Both the position numbers and the translations under genes were made by a program. The notes beneath the pieces were generated by a model. The model saw only the letters and a list, made by a program, of their open reading frames with translations, did not search any database and was not told the DNA's origin. From assembly GCF_019703515.2 (NCBI RefSeq), contig NC_059382.1:13991001-14055000 (forward strand): a stretch of DNA of 64,000 nucleotides, written 5' to 3'. Origin of the DNA: Myxocyprinus asiaticus. Lineage: Eukaryota; Chordata; Actinopteri; Cypriniformes; Catostomidae. Positions 44,985 through 57,484 of the stretch are shown here, piece by piece (position 1 is the first letter of the stretch; every line of letters begins with the position of its first letter).

Positions 44985-46850
44985 TGGAGAGAAAGTCAGC
45001 CACAACCATCTGCACCTGTGGTCTGTGGGCAAACTCGAATTTAAAGGGCTGAAGAGCCAGATACCAACAGGTGATGCACGCGTTAGTATCCTTCATGCGA
45101 TGTAGCCACTGCAGAGGAGCGTGATCGGAGCACAGGGTAAAGGCCCACCCCAGCAGGTAGTAGCGGAGGGTAAGAACATCCCCCTTAATCACAAGACACT
45201 CCTACTCGATGGTACTATACTTTGTCTCCCTGAAGGAGAGCTTGCAACTAATAAAGAGCACTGGCTGTTCCTCCCCTCCCACCTCCTGTGAGAGCACCAC
45301 TCCCAGCCCCCTGTCAGATGCATCAGTCTCTGACACTAAACCTTCGGTAGTAGCCAGCCAACCCCAAAAACTGCCTTACCTCAATTTTGGTCTTGGGCGT
45401 CAGGCAGGCCATGATTGCTGTGATTCTGTTAACCTGTGGACACACCTGCCCGTGACCCAAGTGGAACCCCAGATACCTAATTTCCACCCACCCAATTGCA
45501 CACTTCTTCGGGTTGGCCGTGAGTTCCGCCTGTCACAGCGCTCTCAGGACAGCCCTCAGATGTTACATATGCTGCCACCAGTCATTATTATAAATGATAA
45601 TATCGTCTAGATATGCAGTGGCATATGCCATATGCGGTCTGAGGATCTTGTCCCTGAGGCGCTGAAGCGTGGCCGGGGCTCCCAACAAACCAAACGGAAG
45701 CATCATGAATTGGTGTAATGCGAACAGTGTGGAAAAGCAGTTTTGTCTTGGGATATTGGAGTTAATAGGATCTGCCAATAACCCTTTAAATCCAGCGTCG
45801 AGTAAAATTGAGCCACACCCAACCAATCGAGTAACTCGTCAATTCGCGGCTTTGGATAAGCTTCAAATATGGACACAGTGTTCACTTTCAGTAGTCAACA
45901 CAGAACCAGACCAAGCCGTCGCTCTTCGGTACCAGGCTGGCCCAATCGCTGTGCGACTCCTGTATTACAACTAATTTTTCCTGAACAATCTTTTTCTTGT
46001 GTTCAGGAAGACGATGGGGCAGCTACAAACCACCAGCACCAGGGTGGTCTCAATATGGTGCTCTATATGGTTCGTGCAACCGGGAAGGGGTGAAATTATG
46101 TCCATGAATTCCGCTTGCAACTGGGCAATGTCTGTAAGCTGCAACAGTGAGAGGTGGTCTCCACAAGGGGCCGGGGTGAATTAATATGGTTTGGGAGTCA
46201 CCTCCGGCCCGAGCTTCGCCCTCTTCAGAACTACTGTCACCAAGGCTACAGGCACCGCCTCTCTCCATGGTTTGAGGAGGTTGAGGTGGTAGATTTGACG
46301 TGCCCCTCCCCTATCCGTTCACCTAACCTCATAATCAGGATCTCCAACTCATCGTGTGACCTTAAAGGGTCCTTTCCACTTGGTGAGTAATTTGGAGCTC
46401 GAAGTGGGCAGCAATGCAAGCACTTTATCTCCCTGTGTGAATTCGCGTAGTCTAGTGCCCCTGTCATAGAGTCGGCATTGACGTTATAGGTGCTTTGAAT
46501 AAATTCTCCTGTTTTACCTGCCCCAAACTGTGGAGTTTTGCTCTAAGGTCAAGAACATATTGAATTTGTTTTTTGCTATTCGAAGGTCCTTCCTCCCAAG
46601 CTTCCCATATGACGTCAAGAATGCCACGCGGCCGACGCCCATACAGTAGCCCAAATGAGGAAAACCCTTTGGAGGCTTGCGGGACCTCTCATACTGCAAA
46701 CAGCAGGGGTTCGAGCCACTTATCCCAATTTTTAGCATCTTTGTGTACGAACTTATAAATCATGTTTTTCAAGGTCTTATTAAATTGTTCGGCCAACCCG
46801 TCGGTTTACGGGTGATAAACTTCCGAAACTCAAGGACCTGAAGAGCTGGC
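44985..46850 (-). pseudogene. Gmr1-like copy 3 pol remnants: integrase tail, RT, RNase H
   Basis: Reading the minus strand from 46850: the integrase C-terminal half ('TDGLAEQFNKTLKNMIYKF', 'NWDKWLEPLLFAV', and near 46270 'IYHLNLL', the usual end of this integrase). Then RT (about 46000-45480: 'AYPKPRIDELLDWLGVAQF', 'STLDLKGYWQILLTP', 'MLPFGLLGAPATLQRL', catalytic 'AYLDDIIIY'). Then the connection and RNase H region (45192-44985: 'LRYYLLGWAFTLCSDHAPLQ', 'VADFLSKN'). Several stops and frameshifts occur in each block. The placement of integrase upstream of RT is directly visible. Confidence 0.82.
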
Positions 46851-47311
46851 GATTATGTTCGGGGCTACAACTGACCCGTTGCTGGATGGCCTTCTTCAGG
46901 TGTTGGTAATTAAAGGAGGCTGGTGGCGGGAAGTTGTTGTGCCGCAAGCTGCACCTCCCTGGAGAGTAAGGGCCATAAACGGGCTGCCCACTGGTCGGGA
47001 GGCCACTTCCATACCTCTGCCATCTTCTCAAAAAGGTCCAGGAAGGCCTCTGGGTCGTCGTCTGGCCCCATCTTCATTAGGGCCGTGGGTGGTGTGGGTT
47101 CCGGGGAGGTTGCAGCACCAGCCCCCACTCTGGCGATCAGGCTCCGGAGCACCTGCCGGTCCTCCACTTGTGCCTGGAGTAGGACTTGGAAACGCTGTTC
47201 CTGCTCCAGGCGTATGTCCATTAAGGCTTTATATTGACTTTGCTGGATGCTGGCAAGGGTCTTGAAGACTTCGCCCAGCAGCACGGACTTCATAACGGCG
47301 TTCTCCTCCAA
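46851..47311 (-). pseudogene. Gmr1-like copy 3 gag N-terminal part
   Basis: Frame 46910-47311 starts MEENAVMKSVLLGEVFKTL, has the Gln/Glu-rich coiled part, then 'KMGPDDDPEAFLDLFEKMAE' and 'WPLLSREVQLAAQQLP' of the SCAN-like region. It then shifts frame ('KAIQQRVSCSPEHNRQLFRS'). After 'SLSFGS' it is fused by deletion to the integrase text. It is more complete at its start than copy 1, which lacks 17 bases after 'GPNDD'. Confidence 0.82.
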
Positions 47312-47331
47312 AGCCGGGTTTTCGGCACCAC

Positions 47332-47647
47332 TGTAGAGGTTCTATGTTCATGAGCAATGAAGGAGTCAGGAGACGGCGAACAGCTAAGGACAGTCTTTAT
47401 TTTTTCAAGTTAAAGGTATGGCTTATAGCCAACTCAAAACCAGGGCTCTTTATGTTACCAGTCTTTCTCAGCTCGTCCCTGGTGCTCTCTCCCTGCTCTG
47501 ACGCTCTGGCGGGCCTTTTCAGGTCTCCCTCCGCCATCACTATAATTAGAGACAGGTGTTAGAGTACTCACAACCCAGGTGACGAGCCTTACCACTCTCC
47601 CTCTCCCGCAGACCGACACATGACCACGCCCCCCCCCCCATTCCACA
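47332..47647 (-). repeat. Copy 3 5' LTR
   Basis: 316 bp; on the minus strand TGTGGAATGG... to CTCTACA, with an AAAAAATAAAGAC polyadenylation-type sequence. Confidence 0.85.
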
Positions 47648-47652
47648 GGGAC

Positions 47653-48109
47653 TTACTTACCACCGGAGTATAGCTCTTCCGGAAATGGGGAACCTTTCAT
47701 TTTGGGAATATGTTCAAGCAACGCTAGCAAGCTATTACCCCTCGATGAAGGCATCCACTGCTTGAGTCTTTGGCGACTCCGCCCTCTGAGTCTTCAATCT
47801 CTGTGTCCCCACCTGCTCCACCTTCGGCTCCGCCCTCCTGAGACTCAAATCCCTGCTCCTCCTGTGGCCATGCCCGCTCAACCTTTGGCTCCGCCTCCTG
47901 ACCCTCTGCCAGTTGCCTTCCTGGAGTCGCCTCCCAAACCTCCGGACCGCACTCCCTTCCTGGAGGATCCTCCCTGGCCTCTTGATCGTCCACCAACTCC
48001 TCCATGGTCTCTTGACCATCTGTCAGACATCCCATGGTTCCCCGGCCGTCCGCCTGATATCCCTTCCTCAGTACCATCCTCTTCATTTGGGCATCAGGAG
48101 CCGCCCCTC
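47653..48109 (+). other. Proline-rich reading frames of an LTR-element relic
   Basis: The plus strand has an open frame 47702-48181 rich in Pro, with 'PPPDPLPVAFLESPPKPPD' and 'PPWPLDRPPTPPWSLDH'. Such proline-rich text next to a 3' LTR is seen in some fish LTR elements. It probably belongs to the older element whose LTRs are at 44271 and 48110. No function can be assigned. Confidence 0.4.
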
Positions 48110-49832
48110 TTGTTCAGCTGTTTTGTTTACCTTCATTTTTGCCTCTGTTTATACCTTCATGTTCAGTTATTCCTTGTCTAGTGTAGCGTGCGGCATGAAC
48201 GTAGTATGGGTAGCACGTGTGATGGCACCCAGGGCGGCAAAGAGTTGGGCCAATCAGAAGATAACCAGGGTACGTGAATGAGGCAAAAGGTACACATACA
48301 CACTCAACAACTGACTTTAGTGAAATAACTGATTTATATTGATTAACTTGAATAACATAAACGTCACAGATAAAAACAATAGACAATACAATAAATTAAA
48401 TAAAATAATAAAATAATTTGATATTTAAATTCACCAATAGACTTAGTTCTGTTTCCTTTTCACAAATTTATCTTCCTTTTAGTTATATAAACTCGGTGTT
48501 CTTTCTCTTCAAATTCTGTTAATTTAATCACACCTGTTTAGTTTAGTGGAAGCTAATAAAATGGTTTATCGATTTTAGTTCCTATTTATTATCAAATTGA
48601 ACTCTATCGTAACTCTCTTTCCAAATAAACTCAATAAAATGTAATTCAAACCAACAAATAAAATTACAGTTACCTATGAATTACCTGTACAATTCAAATA
48701 AACAATTATACAATTAAACAAACAATCAACTGAATTACCAGATGTACTATATTCAGAGTTCTTCAAGAATAAACATTCAATAAATGTCCAGATTCACAAA
48801 TACCTCCAAACTTTTCGTTGTCGAATTAATTCAAAGTAGAGATGAATTGAAGATTATTTGGAAATCCACGAACAGAAGATATTCACAGTTCAGATAAGAC
48901 TCTTGGGCTCACCATCAAACCTTCCAGAAAGTTCGTGCAGAAACCTCCACAATGAAATGTTCACTATCCTCATTGAAAACGTGGTCCAACTCGAACAAAA
49001 CGCACATATATATATATGTATATATACAAAAACAGGCCTGCACAAAGCTGGAAAACATTCTAAGAAACATTTTCCTAACCTTTCAGACAATTATTTTAAC
49101 TTTCTTAACTTACAATACATGCATTAGCTTTAGCTCTAAATGCTATGCCTCTGCTCATTTACACAACACAGTTTCTCAACTAAGTTTACTCAAGTTTACG
49201 TTTCTGATTCTCATGTATATTTAGAATAAAAGATTAAACTTACCGATTTCCTCGATAATTAACTAAACTTGTTCTTTTCTTCCAGGTTTTATCCAGATGA
49301 ACAGTGAAATAAATGACTTCATCACTCTTAAGATTAAAATAATCTTTTCTATTTTTCAGGCTTTTGCTGCTATAAATTCCTAACAACACAGTTGATAGGC
49401 ATCTCGTTGCTCTTCGCTTTCTCGTTTGTTCTGTGTCTGTCTGTGTTAACTCTAGGATGGTGTAAGTGGCTACAACAAGATTGGCTGATTGGATAAATCA
49501 CATTTTCAACGCTGATCCAGACTCTTATTGGTCAAGTTTATCTGCAATATGTTTTACATATATTTGCAAGTATTAATAATATACAATTTTGCATATTTTT
49601 CTGACTCTTTGGTTTTCATTCTGTTTCTAGTTACTTGTCTTTAGATTCTTCACATATTTTAGTTAAATATGCACTTTAGTTAGTTTTAAGCTTATAACTT
49701 AGAATAAAATTTACTCTGATTTTACATCTGGGTTACACTAGTCTCGTCCATAGTAGCATTGAAGCCAAGTAGTTCCTTTGTTCAAACTTTGTGTTATTTG
49801 TATTTGTATTTTCGTCTTCATTAAATACTACA
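48110..49832 (+). repeat. LTR-like repeat, second copy, interrupted
   Basis: 48110-48181 and 49742-49832 together match 44271-44440. The break falls exactly at the CTAG target of the inserted solo LTR (48182-49737). Confidence 0.55.
48182..49737 (+). mobile_element. Large solo LTR (1.56 kb) with CTAG target duplication
   Basis: Begins TGTAGCGTGCGG and ends CTGGGTTACA, with CTAG at 48178-48181 and 49738-49741. It interrupts another LTR, and outside its borders the two halves of that LTR join cleanly. The interior is AT-rich with no coding frames of note. The TG...CA termini and 4-bp duplication fit an LTR of a retrovirus-like or other LTR element. The strand is a guess. Confidence 0.75.
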
Positions 49833-50553
49833 CTCTCTCGCATGAACAATCACTTCAAAATACATGATAAGGCTTACCAGCAAAGGGGCAGGCTAGCAAT
49901 GGACTCAATGGGTCCCAAAGGAAAAAAAGAAAATTCACACGTGTGCACACACACACACACACAGAAAACTGGATGCAGTTGGTGAGCATGTGAGATGGAC
50001 ACCACCACCAATATAAAAAAGCTAGCCTGCCTGCCTGCCTTGGGCACTCAGCACCTGTAACTTAAAACAGAAACAAAAGATTAATATGTAGACAACACCA
50101 GTTGAAACAATGCAAAACTAACTACCTGAGACAATTATGCCCTTTATTGCAGGAATAAACAGCTGCAACAGGTGATGGGTTAAGGAAATGGACATATGAA
50201 ATGTAATGGGTGGTGAGCCAATTAAAACACTGGAAAGTGTCCCCGAACTCCACTTCATACAAGCATGTTAACATTGGCAAGCAACCACATGTAAACAATA
50301 GGTTGCACACTAGCCAAACCGTTAATAGAAAGCTAACTAATGGCACATACCTTTTAGGTGGTAACATCTCGCCCTGGAAAGGGCAGCCACTCAGTGACAC
50401 ATACTCCACTGACATGTACCAGCCTATAGACTGAATGTGGGTACAGATTGGTCAACCAATAAATAATTAAGCAAAAGAAGAATGTCACAAATCAGTAATA
50501 CATACAGTGACAGCCTATCTTACTGCATCTGTAAAATTAACCATTGATCGTAA
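49833..50553. other. No gene seen
   Basis: Contains a short CA run (49948-49962) and a CCTG repeat (50027-50040). No exon was recognised. Confidence 0.35.
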
Positions 50554-50806
50554 ATGTAAAGGGGTTAGAGGGGAAAGGAGGCGGCGAGAACCAGCTTGAC
50601 AGTATAAATAAAGTTTAATGATCAACTTAAACAAAAACACATAAACATAAACACATACAGGGCAGCTGCCCATAGTTCCCTCTCTCTCTCCAACTGTCGC
50701 CTCCAGTCACCTTTATCCCTCGCTTGCCTCATCAGGGTGATTGGGGTCCAGGCTTGCATCATTCCGGCCCGGCCCTGCCCTCCCCTCCTCCATGCTATGT
50801 TAAACT
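50554..50806 (-). mobile_element. LTR-like fragment
   Basis: On the minus strand this is a GC-rich run (GGAGGGGAGGGCAGGGCCGG), then GGGATAAAGG, then CATTAAACTTTATTTATACT before TTCTCGCCGCC, an arrangement like an LTR with promoter and polyadenylation signals. The ends are not certain and no internal region is attached. Confidence 0.35.
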
Positions 50807-50809
50807 ATA

Positions 50810-50994
50810 CTGAACAAAAATATAAACGCAACATGCAACTATTTCAAAGATTTTACTGAGTTACAGTTCATTAAGTCAATTGAAATAAATTCATTAGGCC
50901 CTAATCTAATCTAATCTAATCAATGTGTATGTAAAATTTCTTTTATTTCAGCTCATGAAACATGGGACCTGTTGCGTTTATATTTTTGTTCAGT
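50810..50994. repeat. Tc1-derived MITE with TIR CTGAACAAAAATATAAACGC
   Basis: The left end CTGAACAAAAATATAAACGC and the right end GCGTTTATATTTTTGTTCAG are exact inverses, and TA precedes the left end. Only about 185 bp remain, so it is a deletion derivative of a Tc1-like transposon common in bony fish. It lies 50 bp upstream of the CYP2 TATA box. Confidence 0.88.
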
Positions 50995-51040
50995 GTATAT
51001 AGATTTTTTAGCTGTCTTGGTGGGCTTGGCTTAAATGTAG

Positions 51041-51047
51041 TATAAAA
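51041..51047 (+). promoter_or_regulatory. Putative TATA box of the CYP2 gene
   Basis: TATAAAA lies 105 bp upstream of the start codon, so transcription would start about 30 bp further on and give a leader of about 80 bases. The position is inferred. Confidence 0.6.
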
Positions 51048-51151
51048 GGTGTCACAAGTGTAAGCACCTGCAGAAAAGCAGATTTCAAAGTGAGTGCATG
51101 TACCTTACATCATCCTTATTGTCACCACGACAGTCTTTGGAAGTTTGAAAG

Positions 51152-51495
51152 ATGGATATATTGTTGGCATTAAAGACAAATATACTATCAGTTGTAATGG
51201 TTGTCTTAGTGCTGTTATTGCTGTGGAAGAGTCAAGGAAAGCGGAGTAGTTTCGGACGTCTGCCTCCAGGACCCCCTCCTAGACCACTGCTGGGGAATTT
51301 CTTTCAATTTGATGTAAAGGAACCCTACAAGTACTACCTAGAGGTTTGTATTCAATACTTAGAGGTTGCTGTTTGTGCTTGTATAATTGTTTTCAGGGTT
51401 TACGAGGATGTGCAAATTATTTGTAATATTTACCTGTGCAGGTGGACTACTAGTCTTAGTTTTAACTAGTTTTACAAAGTAGTACCATGTGTACA

Positions 51496-51571
<76 letters not shown>

Positions 51572-54500
51572 AAATAAATTAATATGCTTCTTTTCGCAGT
51601 TATGCATATCTTTGGTATGAGACCCTCTGTCTCATCCCCTTCATAAATGCACTACACAAATAAATTAATAATAATAATAATAATAATTTTTGCAAAGTTG
51701 CACTTTGTTTTAATTTTTAATTTTCTTAATCAGTTTCATTTGTCAACATGCCTTAATCTACTGTAGCCTCATAAACAACCTTGAACTGTCCACATTGTGT
51801 CATACTGAACAGGTTTTCTGCAAACACTGCATTGTAAACACTGCAGACATTGAATGCATGTTCTACATGGTCAGCCTGTTGTTTGGAGTTGCATTGCCTG
51901 TTGTTAGGAGACTGCATGTGCATTATCTGAAATGTTGCATATGGTACAGTATGTACTGTACCTCTTAACACTCCCTTTTCCCCCTCACTCCTATGGGAAA
52001 ACTGTAAGGTATTGAGGGTATTTTTTGTTTACAATATGCTTTGAGAACTAGAGAACAAAGCAGAGATTTTTAGAACAGCCCTTAATAAATCTGTTTTAAT
52101 TTCTCTTACTGCAATTTGGACTGCATTTGTTCCATTTTGGGTTTGCTAATTTGTGATATTATTATAACATATTACACCCCACCCCCCATCCACCCCCACC
52201 CCCATCCCCATGTTACTCCAGTGAACATTTCTTAGGGTAGGTTAATTATTGAAAGCCATTTTTTTTTGTATAGAAATACCTCTATTTTTTGTAGCCAGGA
52301 CTTATTGTGTATTTCCATTTTAGTCCTGGAAAAAAGATACTGTTCATTGAACACACGTTGACCTTTGGTGAAGGGCATGTTGTCACACTATATAGGTTAA
52401 GTTGTCACAATGAAACCAGCAATTTAACAGCCTATTATACTGTTGGCATTTCAGCATTTAAACAGTATAACAATTATGAAAAATGGAAAAAGCCCACATT
52501 TTAAATGTAACAAAAATATCAAACCATTGTTTTGGCCCGCAAATATTAATAAATTCTATACATTTATTATAATTTACCCCAATACAATTTTACAACTTAC
52601 CCTTTTATGGCACAATACCTTTGTCCTGAGAACACAGTTCAAGCTTTTGCTTAAAATCTACCTTTATTAAACCAACATAAAAATCACTAGAGAAAGCACA
52701 CATTTATTTAATTGGACTTTAGACCTAGTTACTGTAACCCCTTGAAAATTGAAACTTGGGAGTACATGTGATTTTGAATACACAGATTTATATATCCATA
52801 GGGCATCAAAATGTCCCTAATCAAACCATCATAACTCTTCAATCCTTAGCTCAGTAAGAAGTATGGCTCTGTTGCTACCTTCTGGTTGGCAAACACTCCT
52901 GTGGTGATTATTTCTGGATATCAAGCATTAAAGGACACCATGATTGGTCTTGGTGAAGAATTCAGTGGCAGGGCCCGCTATCCCCTGATTATGAGGGCCA
53001 CTCTTGGGTATGGTGCGTTCACTTCATGCTGACTTATTTTGTTGTTGTTGTTTGTTTGTTTGTTTTTTTAAACTGAAATGCATAAATCTTAAAAATACTG
53101 TAGGCTAAACAATTTTTTTATCTCCCTGGAGAGGGAGATTTTTCACATAAATTGTAGCTGTTATTCATGCACAAAACATTGTAATATGGTCATATAGTAT
53201 TGAGAACAAATATGTAGTTTTGTTTGATAGAACACAAGAAATATTGTTAACATTGCCTCTGTTTACAGGTGTGCTGTCCACCAGCGGCCACCAGTGGAGG
53301 GAGATGCGCAGGTTCACTCTTTTGACACTGAAGAACTTTGGAATGGGACGCAGGAGCATTGAGGAAAAAGTCAGGGAGGAGGCCCAGAGTCTTGTAAAAA
53401 TGTTTAAAAAATGTGAAGGTGAATAATTTAATATCTATTGAATGCCGTACTTTATATTCAGGAATATCAGCTACAATCCAAAAACATCAAACACAGAACG
53501 CTCCAATAGGATAATAAACTCAAACATATAGCTGTAGGCCTACCGTATCTTCTGAACAACTAGCTAAACAACTTATTGGATCTATGACAAAAATAGGTAC
53601 AATAGGGTCAAGAAGCAAAAGAAATTAAATGACACATGGTGTATATCATACAGTAAAGATGTATCTAAAGGATGGAATGAAGCACAGTTAAGTGACTTTT
53701 CAGCACCCACTCTCATGTTACACAACATGGGGATTCTTTTCTTTTTTTTTTTTTTTTCTTCAAAAACTCTAGATCTTAGTACACTGTCAGACATGGGGAC
53801 TTGACCTTGGTGCTATTTTTCTTTCTTTTTTTTTTTTCTATTAAAGGATCTGCTTTCAGCCCTGCAGACATGCTGTCTAACGCAGTAGCCAATGTGATCT
53901 GCAGCATTGTCTTTGGCCATAGGTTTGAATTTGATGATCCACAGTTTAAGTTTCTCCTTAAGACAGTAAATTCCTACTTCTTAATCCTGAACAGCCCTCT
54001 TGGACAGGTAACATCACCTAAAGATTTTTTATTTTAGAATAGTATTTTTCATAATAGGCCTATATATGTAGTTGACACATAATATGTTCATGAGCTTTTT
54101 TTTTTTTTTAAATCAATGTCAAGATTAGGTTAACATTTATATAAATGTGTAATGGAAAGACTATATTTTAGGCACTGTGATTGGTGACTATTTCTTTTAA
54201 GAGTTTTAATTTTTAATAATATTTTTGCCTTCTTTAGTTCATTTAAATGGTCCTGCGGTGTGAAAAATAGATTTCTGAAAGTACAAATATTCCATGTAGT
54301 CTCATATACTGTAATATGAGGTCATAATAGAAAATTATAAATGAATTATTAAGATTCTGTTTGGAATAATTTTAGATGGTATAAAGCATGCTACAGTTGA
54401 GGACATGTCAACTTCACAAGAAAAATGTCATGCTAACGTCCCATTTCATAGTTTTAGTATTACGTAATATGTATATATTATGTATTTTTATTGTATTCTG

Positions 54501-57413
54501 AGTCTTGTTCTGCTGAGAATCTTTAAGTTTCTTCTTTAGATAAATGCACTTTCTTTTCTTTATAGATCTACAATGTGTTTCCTAGGCTAGTCAGTCTCTT
54601 GCCAGGTAAACACCATCAATTGTTTAAAGACCTCGGAGAGGCCAGAGAATACTGTAAACGTCAGGCAAATGCACGAATGAATAATGTGGATCCCTCATGC
54701 CCACAGGACTTTATTGAGGCCTTTTTGTTAAATATGGAGGAGGTAAATATTTGAAATAAGTACATAAATAATCGAATCAAAAGTCAATTTCTAAACTTAG
54801 CCCTTGTGACCCACCAGTGATTCTTAATTTGGGTCACAGGTATGTTTAGATTAATTAACCAAATGATCGTGCATAGTTAGGACAGCTAAATAAAAAGTTC
54901 TTTTGAACTTTTAAAGGGGAGGAGAAAAGGCTTCCCATATTTTGGAGGGCTATGCAGTTCATGGTAATATTAATACATTTTCATGTTTGTTTTTAAAGAT
55001 GTTTTGTATGATACATTTGTATTACCTGGCCATTTGATGTAAAATCTGGGTCATAAAGGAAAACCAGTTGAGATGAATAGGCAACCAAGATAATTTCTTA
55101 TACCCTCTAGTGGTGAAACCATAGCATACCAATAAAGCAACCTGGTGTCATGGTGAAAACATTTTTGTAAAACGTGTTATATGTGTCTCCAGGTACAATT
55201 CGCTGCAGTTTCCAGATTAACACTAGGCACTACAACAACTGTGTAATGAATCCCCTTCATACATCTATGTTGTTAATTTTTGTAGGAGAAAAACAAGACT
55301 GACACAGAATATTATTTAGACAACTTGATATCACTGATATGGAACATGTTCAGTGCTGGCACAGAAACCACATCATCCACCCTCAGACACGCTCTGCTTC
55401 TGATGATGAAGCACCCAAGTGTCCAAGGTGAGGGCAAACAAAGGGTCTTTTCTGTCCAACCATAGACAAGAAGCTGGTAGAATCTAGTGACTTTTTACTT
55501 GTGGTTTTACACAGGGCGCGTTCAAAAGGAACTTGATGAGGTTGTAGGACAGGAACGTTGGGTCTCCATAGAAGACAGACAGAACCTGCCGTACACAGAT
55601 GCTGTAATCCATGAGGTCCAACGCAGCATGGACCTCGCTCCCATCGCTGTACCACACATGATGATGTGCGACACTGAATTCAATGGCTATGTCATTCCTA
55701 AGGTATACTTTTCTTTATTTTATATTTTTTGTTTTGTTAAGGCTGCTTCACACTGCCCGAACAAATGGCAACCAACAACAACATTTCAAACATTCACAAT
55801 TTGGCTTTTATTTGTTTATTTTTTTTCTCCTTTTTTCTCCCCAATTTGGAATGCCCAATTCCCAATGCGCTCTAAGCCCTCGTGGTAGTGTAGTGACTCG
55901 CCTCAATCTGGGTGACGAAGGATGAATCTCAGTTGCCTCCGCATCTGAGACCGTCAATCCGCACATCTTATCATGTGGCTTCTTGAGCGCGTTACCATGG
56001 AGACCTAGTGCGTGTGGAGGCTTCACGCTATTCTCCACGGCATCCACGCACAACTTCTCCAAGCGCACCACCAAGAGCAAGAACCACATTATAGCAACCA
56101 CGAGGAGGTTAACCCAACGTGACTCTACCCACCCTAGCATCCGGGCCAATTGGTTGCTTAGGAAGCCTGACTGGAGTCACTCAGCACACCCTGGATTCGA
56201 ACTCGTGACTCCAGGGGTGGTGGTAGTCAGCGTCAATACTCGCTGAGCTACCCAGGCCCCAAAATTTGTCTTTTAAATTTAGAATGTTGAGCAAAATAAC
56301 TGTCATTTTCATACTGCCTTGCTTTTAAATTCAGAATGTTGGGAAACATAAATGTAATTTTCACACTACCAAAACAATCATCAACATTTAAACATTCTAA
56401 AGTTGGCTTTTGAATTTAGAATATTGGACAAAATAAATGTAGTTTGTTGCCATTTGTCAAAGCACTACGAACTAGCCTTTACAGTCACTTATTACATGAC
56501 TCTCTAGAATTTGTGATTCTGATTGGTCAGTTGTTTCATTCTTTGATCAAATATTTTTGTATAATGGCTACTAAACTGTATAATTGACTGTTGTCCCAGA
56601 CAACCGATTTCCTGTGCTAGTTCCATGTGTCTCGTTTCACTCCATGTCTCTTTTTTTTTCCTCACATAATAAAACAATTTAAACTTCGAATCAACATAAA
56701 GATCAATGTTAATTTATTTGGCAAGTTGCTGCGTAATAATTGAAATAATGTACAGTTAGTCTGTCACCATCACAAAATAAATTTTTTTGATACAAGAGTG
56801 ATACTTGACCCCTCCGTGTACATTTTACTTTACATATTTACTAGGTGTTTATTGCTTTAATATCTTTAATACATCAGTTGCTACTCAAAGTGATGAGTTT
56901 AAAGTTTCTCTCAAAAGGAGAACAGCTGAAATTAAGTTTGGTTAATTGTTCGCTCTTATTAATACCATTCTTTTGCTGTTGACTAAAATGCTTCATTAAG
57001 CACAAAAATGTAATGTATCTTAAATAAGTGTTGAGCATTTCTAAAGATAAAAATCTTTATTTTTAAATTTTTATCTTTTTTAAGGGAACAACGGTTTATC
57101 CACTGCTATCCTCTGTGCTTACTGACCCAAATCTGTGGAAGAACCCACATTGCTTCGACCCAGAAAACTTCCTGGATGCAAATGGCCGATTCAAGAAGAA
57201 TGATGCATTTGTTGTATTCGGCATGGGTAAACTCAGAGCTTCATTGTGCATATTGGACCACAATACTACAAAAACACAGGACAAAATGGTTATAGAAACA
57301 TAATTTGCAAGGTCAACATACAGTATGTATAATGGTAATGAGTACATCACTGTTTAAGTACTGGGAAAAAATTATATAGCGACGTTATTTATTACTCAGG
57401 GAAAATTACAGAT

Positions 57414-57484
<71 letters not shown>

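Larger units (their letters stand above)
44667..47647 (-). mobile_element. Gmr1-like LTR retrotransposon with pol order IN-RT-RH (copy 3)
   Basis: Minus-strand element with LTRs at 47332-47647 (5') and 44667-44957 (3'), flanked by the 5-bp duplication GGGAC (44662-44666 and 47648-47652). A GTGGTGCCGAAAACCCGG primer-site-like sequence follows the 5' LTR, and a G-rich polypurine tract (minus strand) precedes the 3' LTR. Coding remnants in order are gag, integrase C-terminus, RT and RNase H, with RNase H next to the 3' LTR. That is the Gmr1 type of Ty3/gypsy-like element, in which integrase precedes RT, unlike ordinary gypsy. Protease and most of integrase are deleted, and many stops are present. 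Confidence 0.87.

Noticed and set aside
46855..47265. 136-residue plus-strand frame
   Set aside because: Antisense of the Gmr1-like gag (46910-47311); composition-driven.
56193..56252. A and B boxes considered as a functional tRNA gene
   Set aside because: No cloverleaf with proper acceptor stem could be drawn, and the boxes head a 450-bp SINE body.
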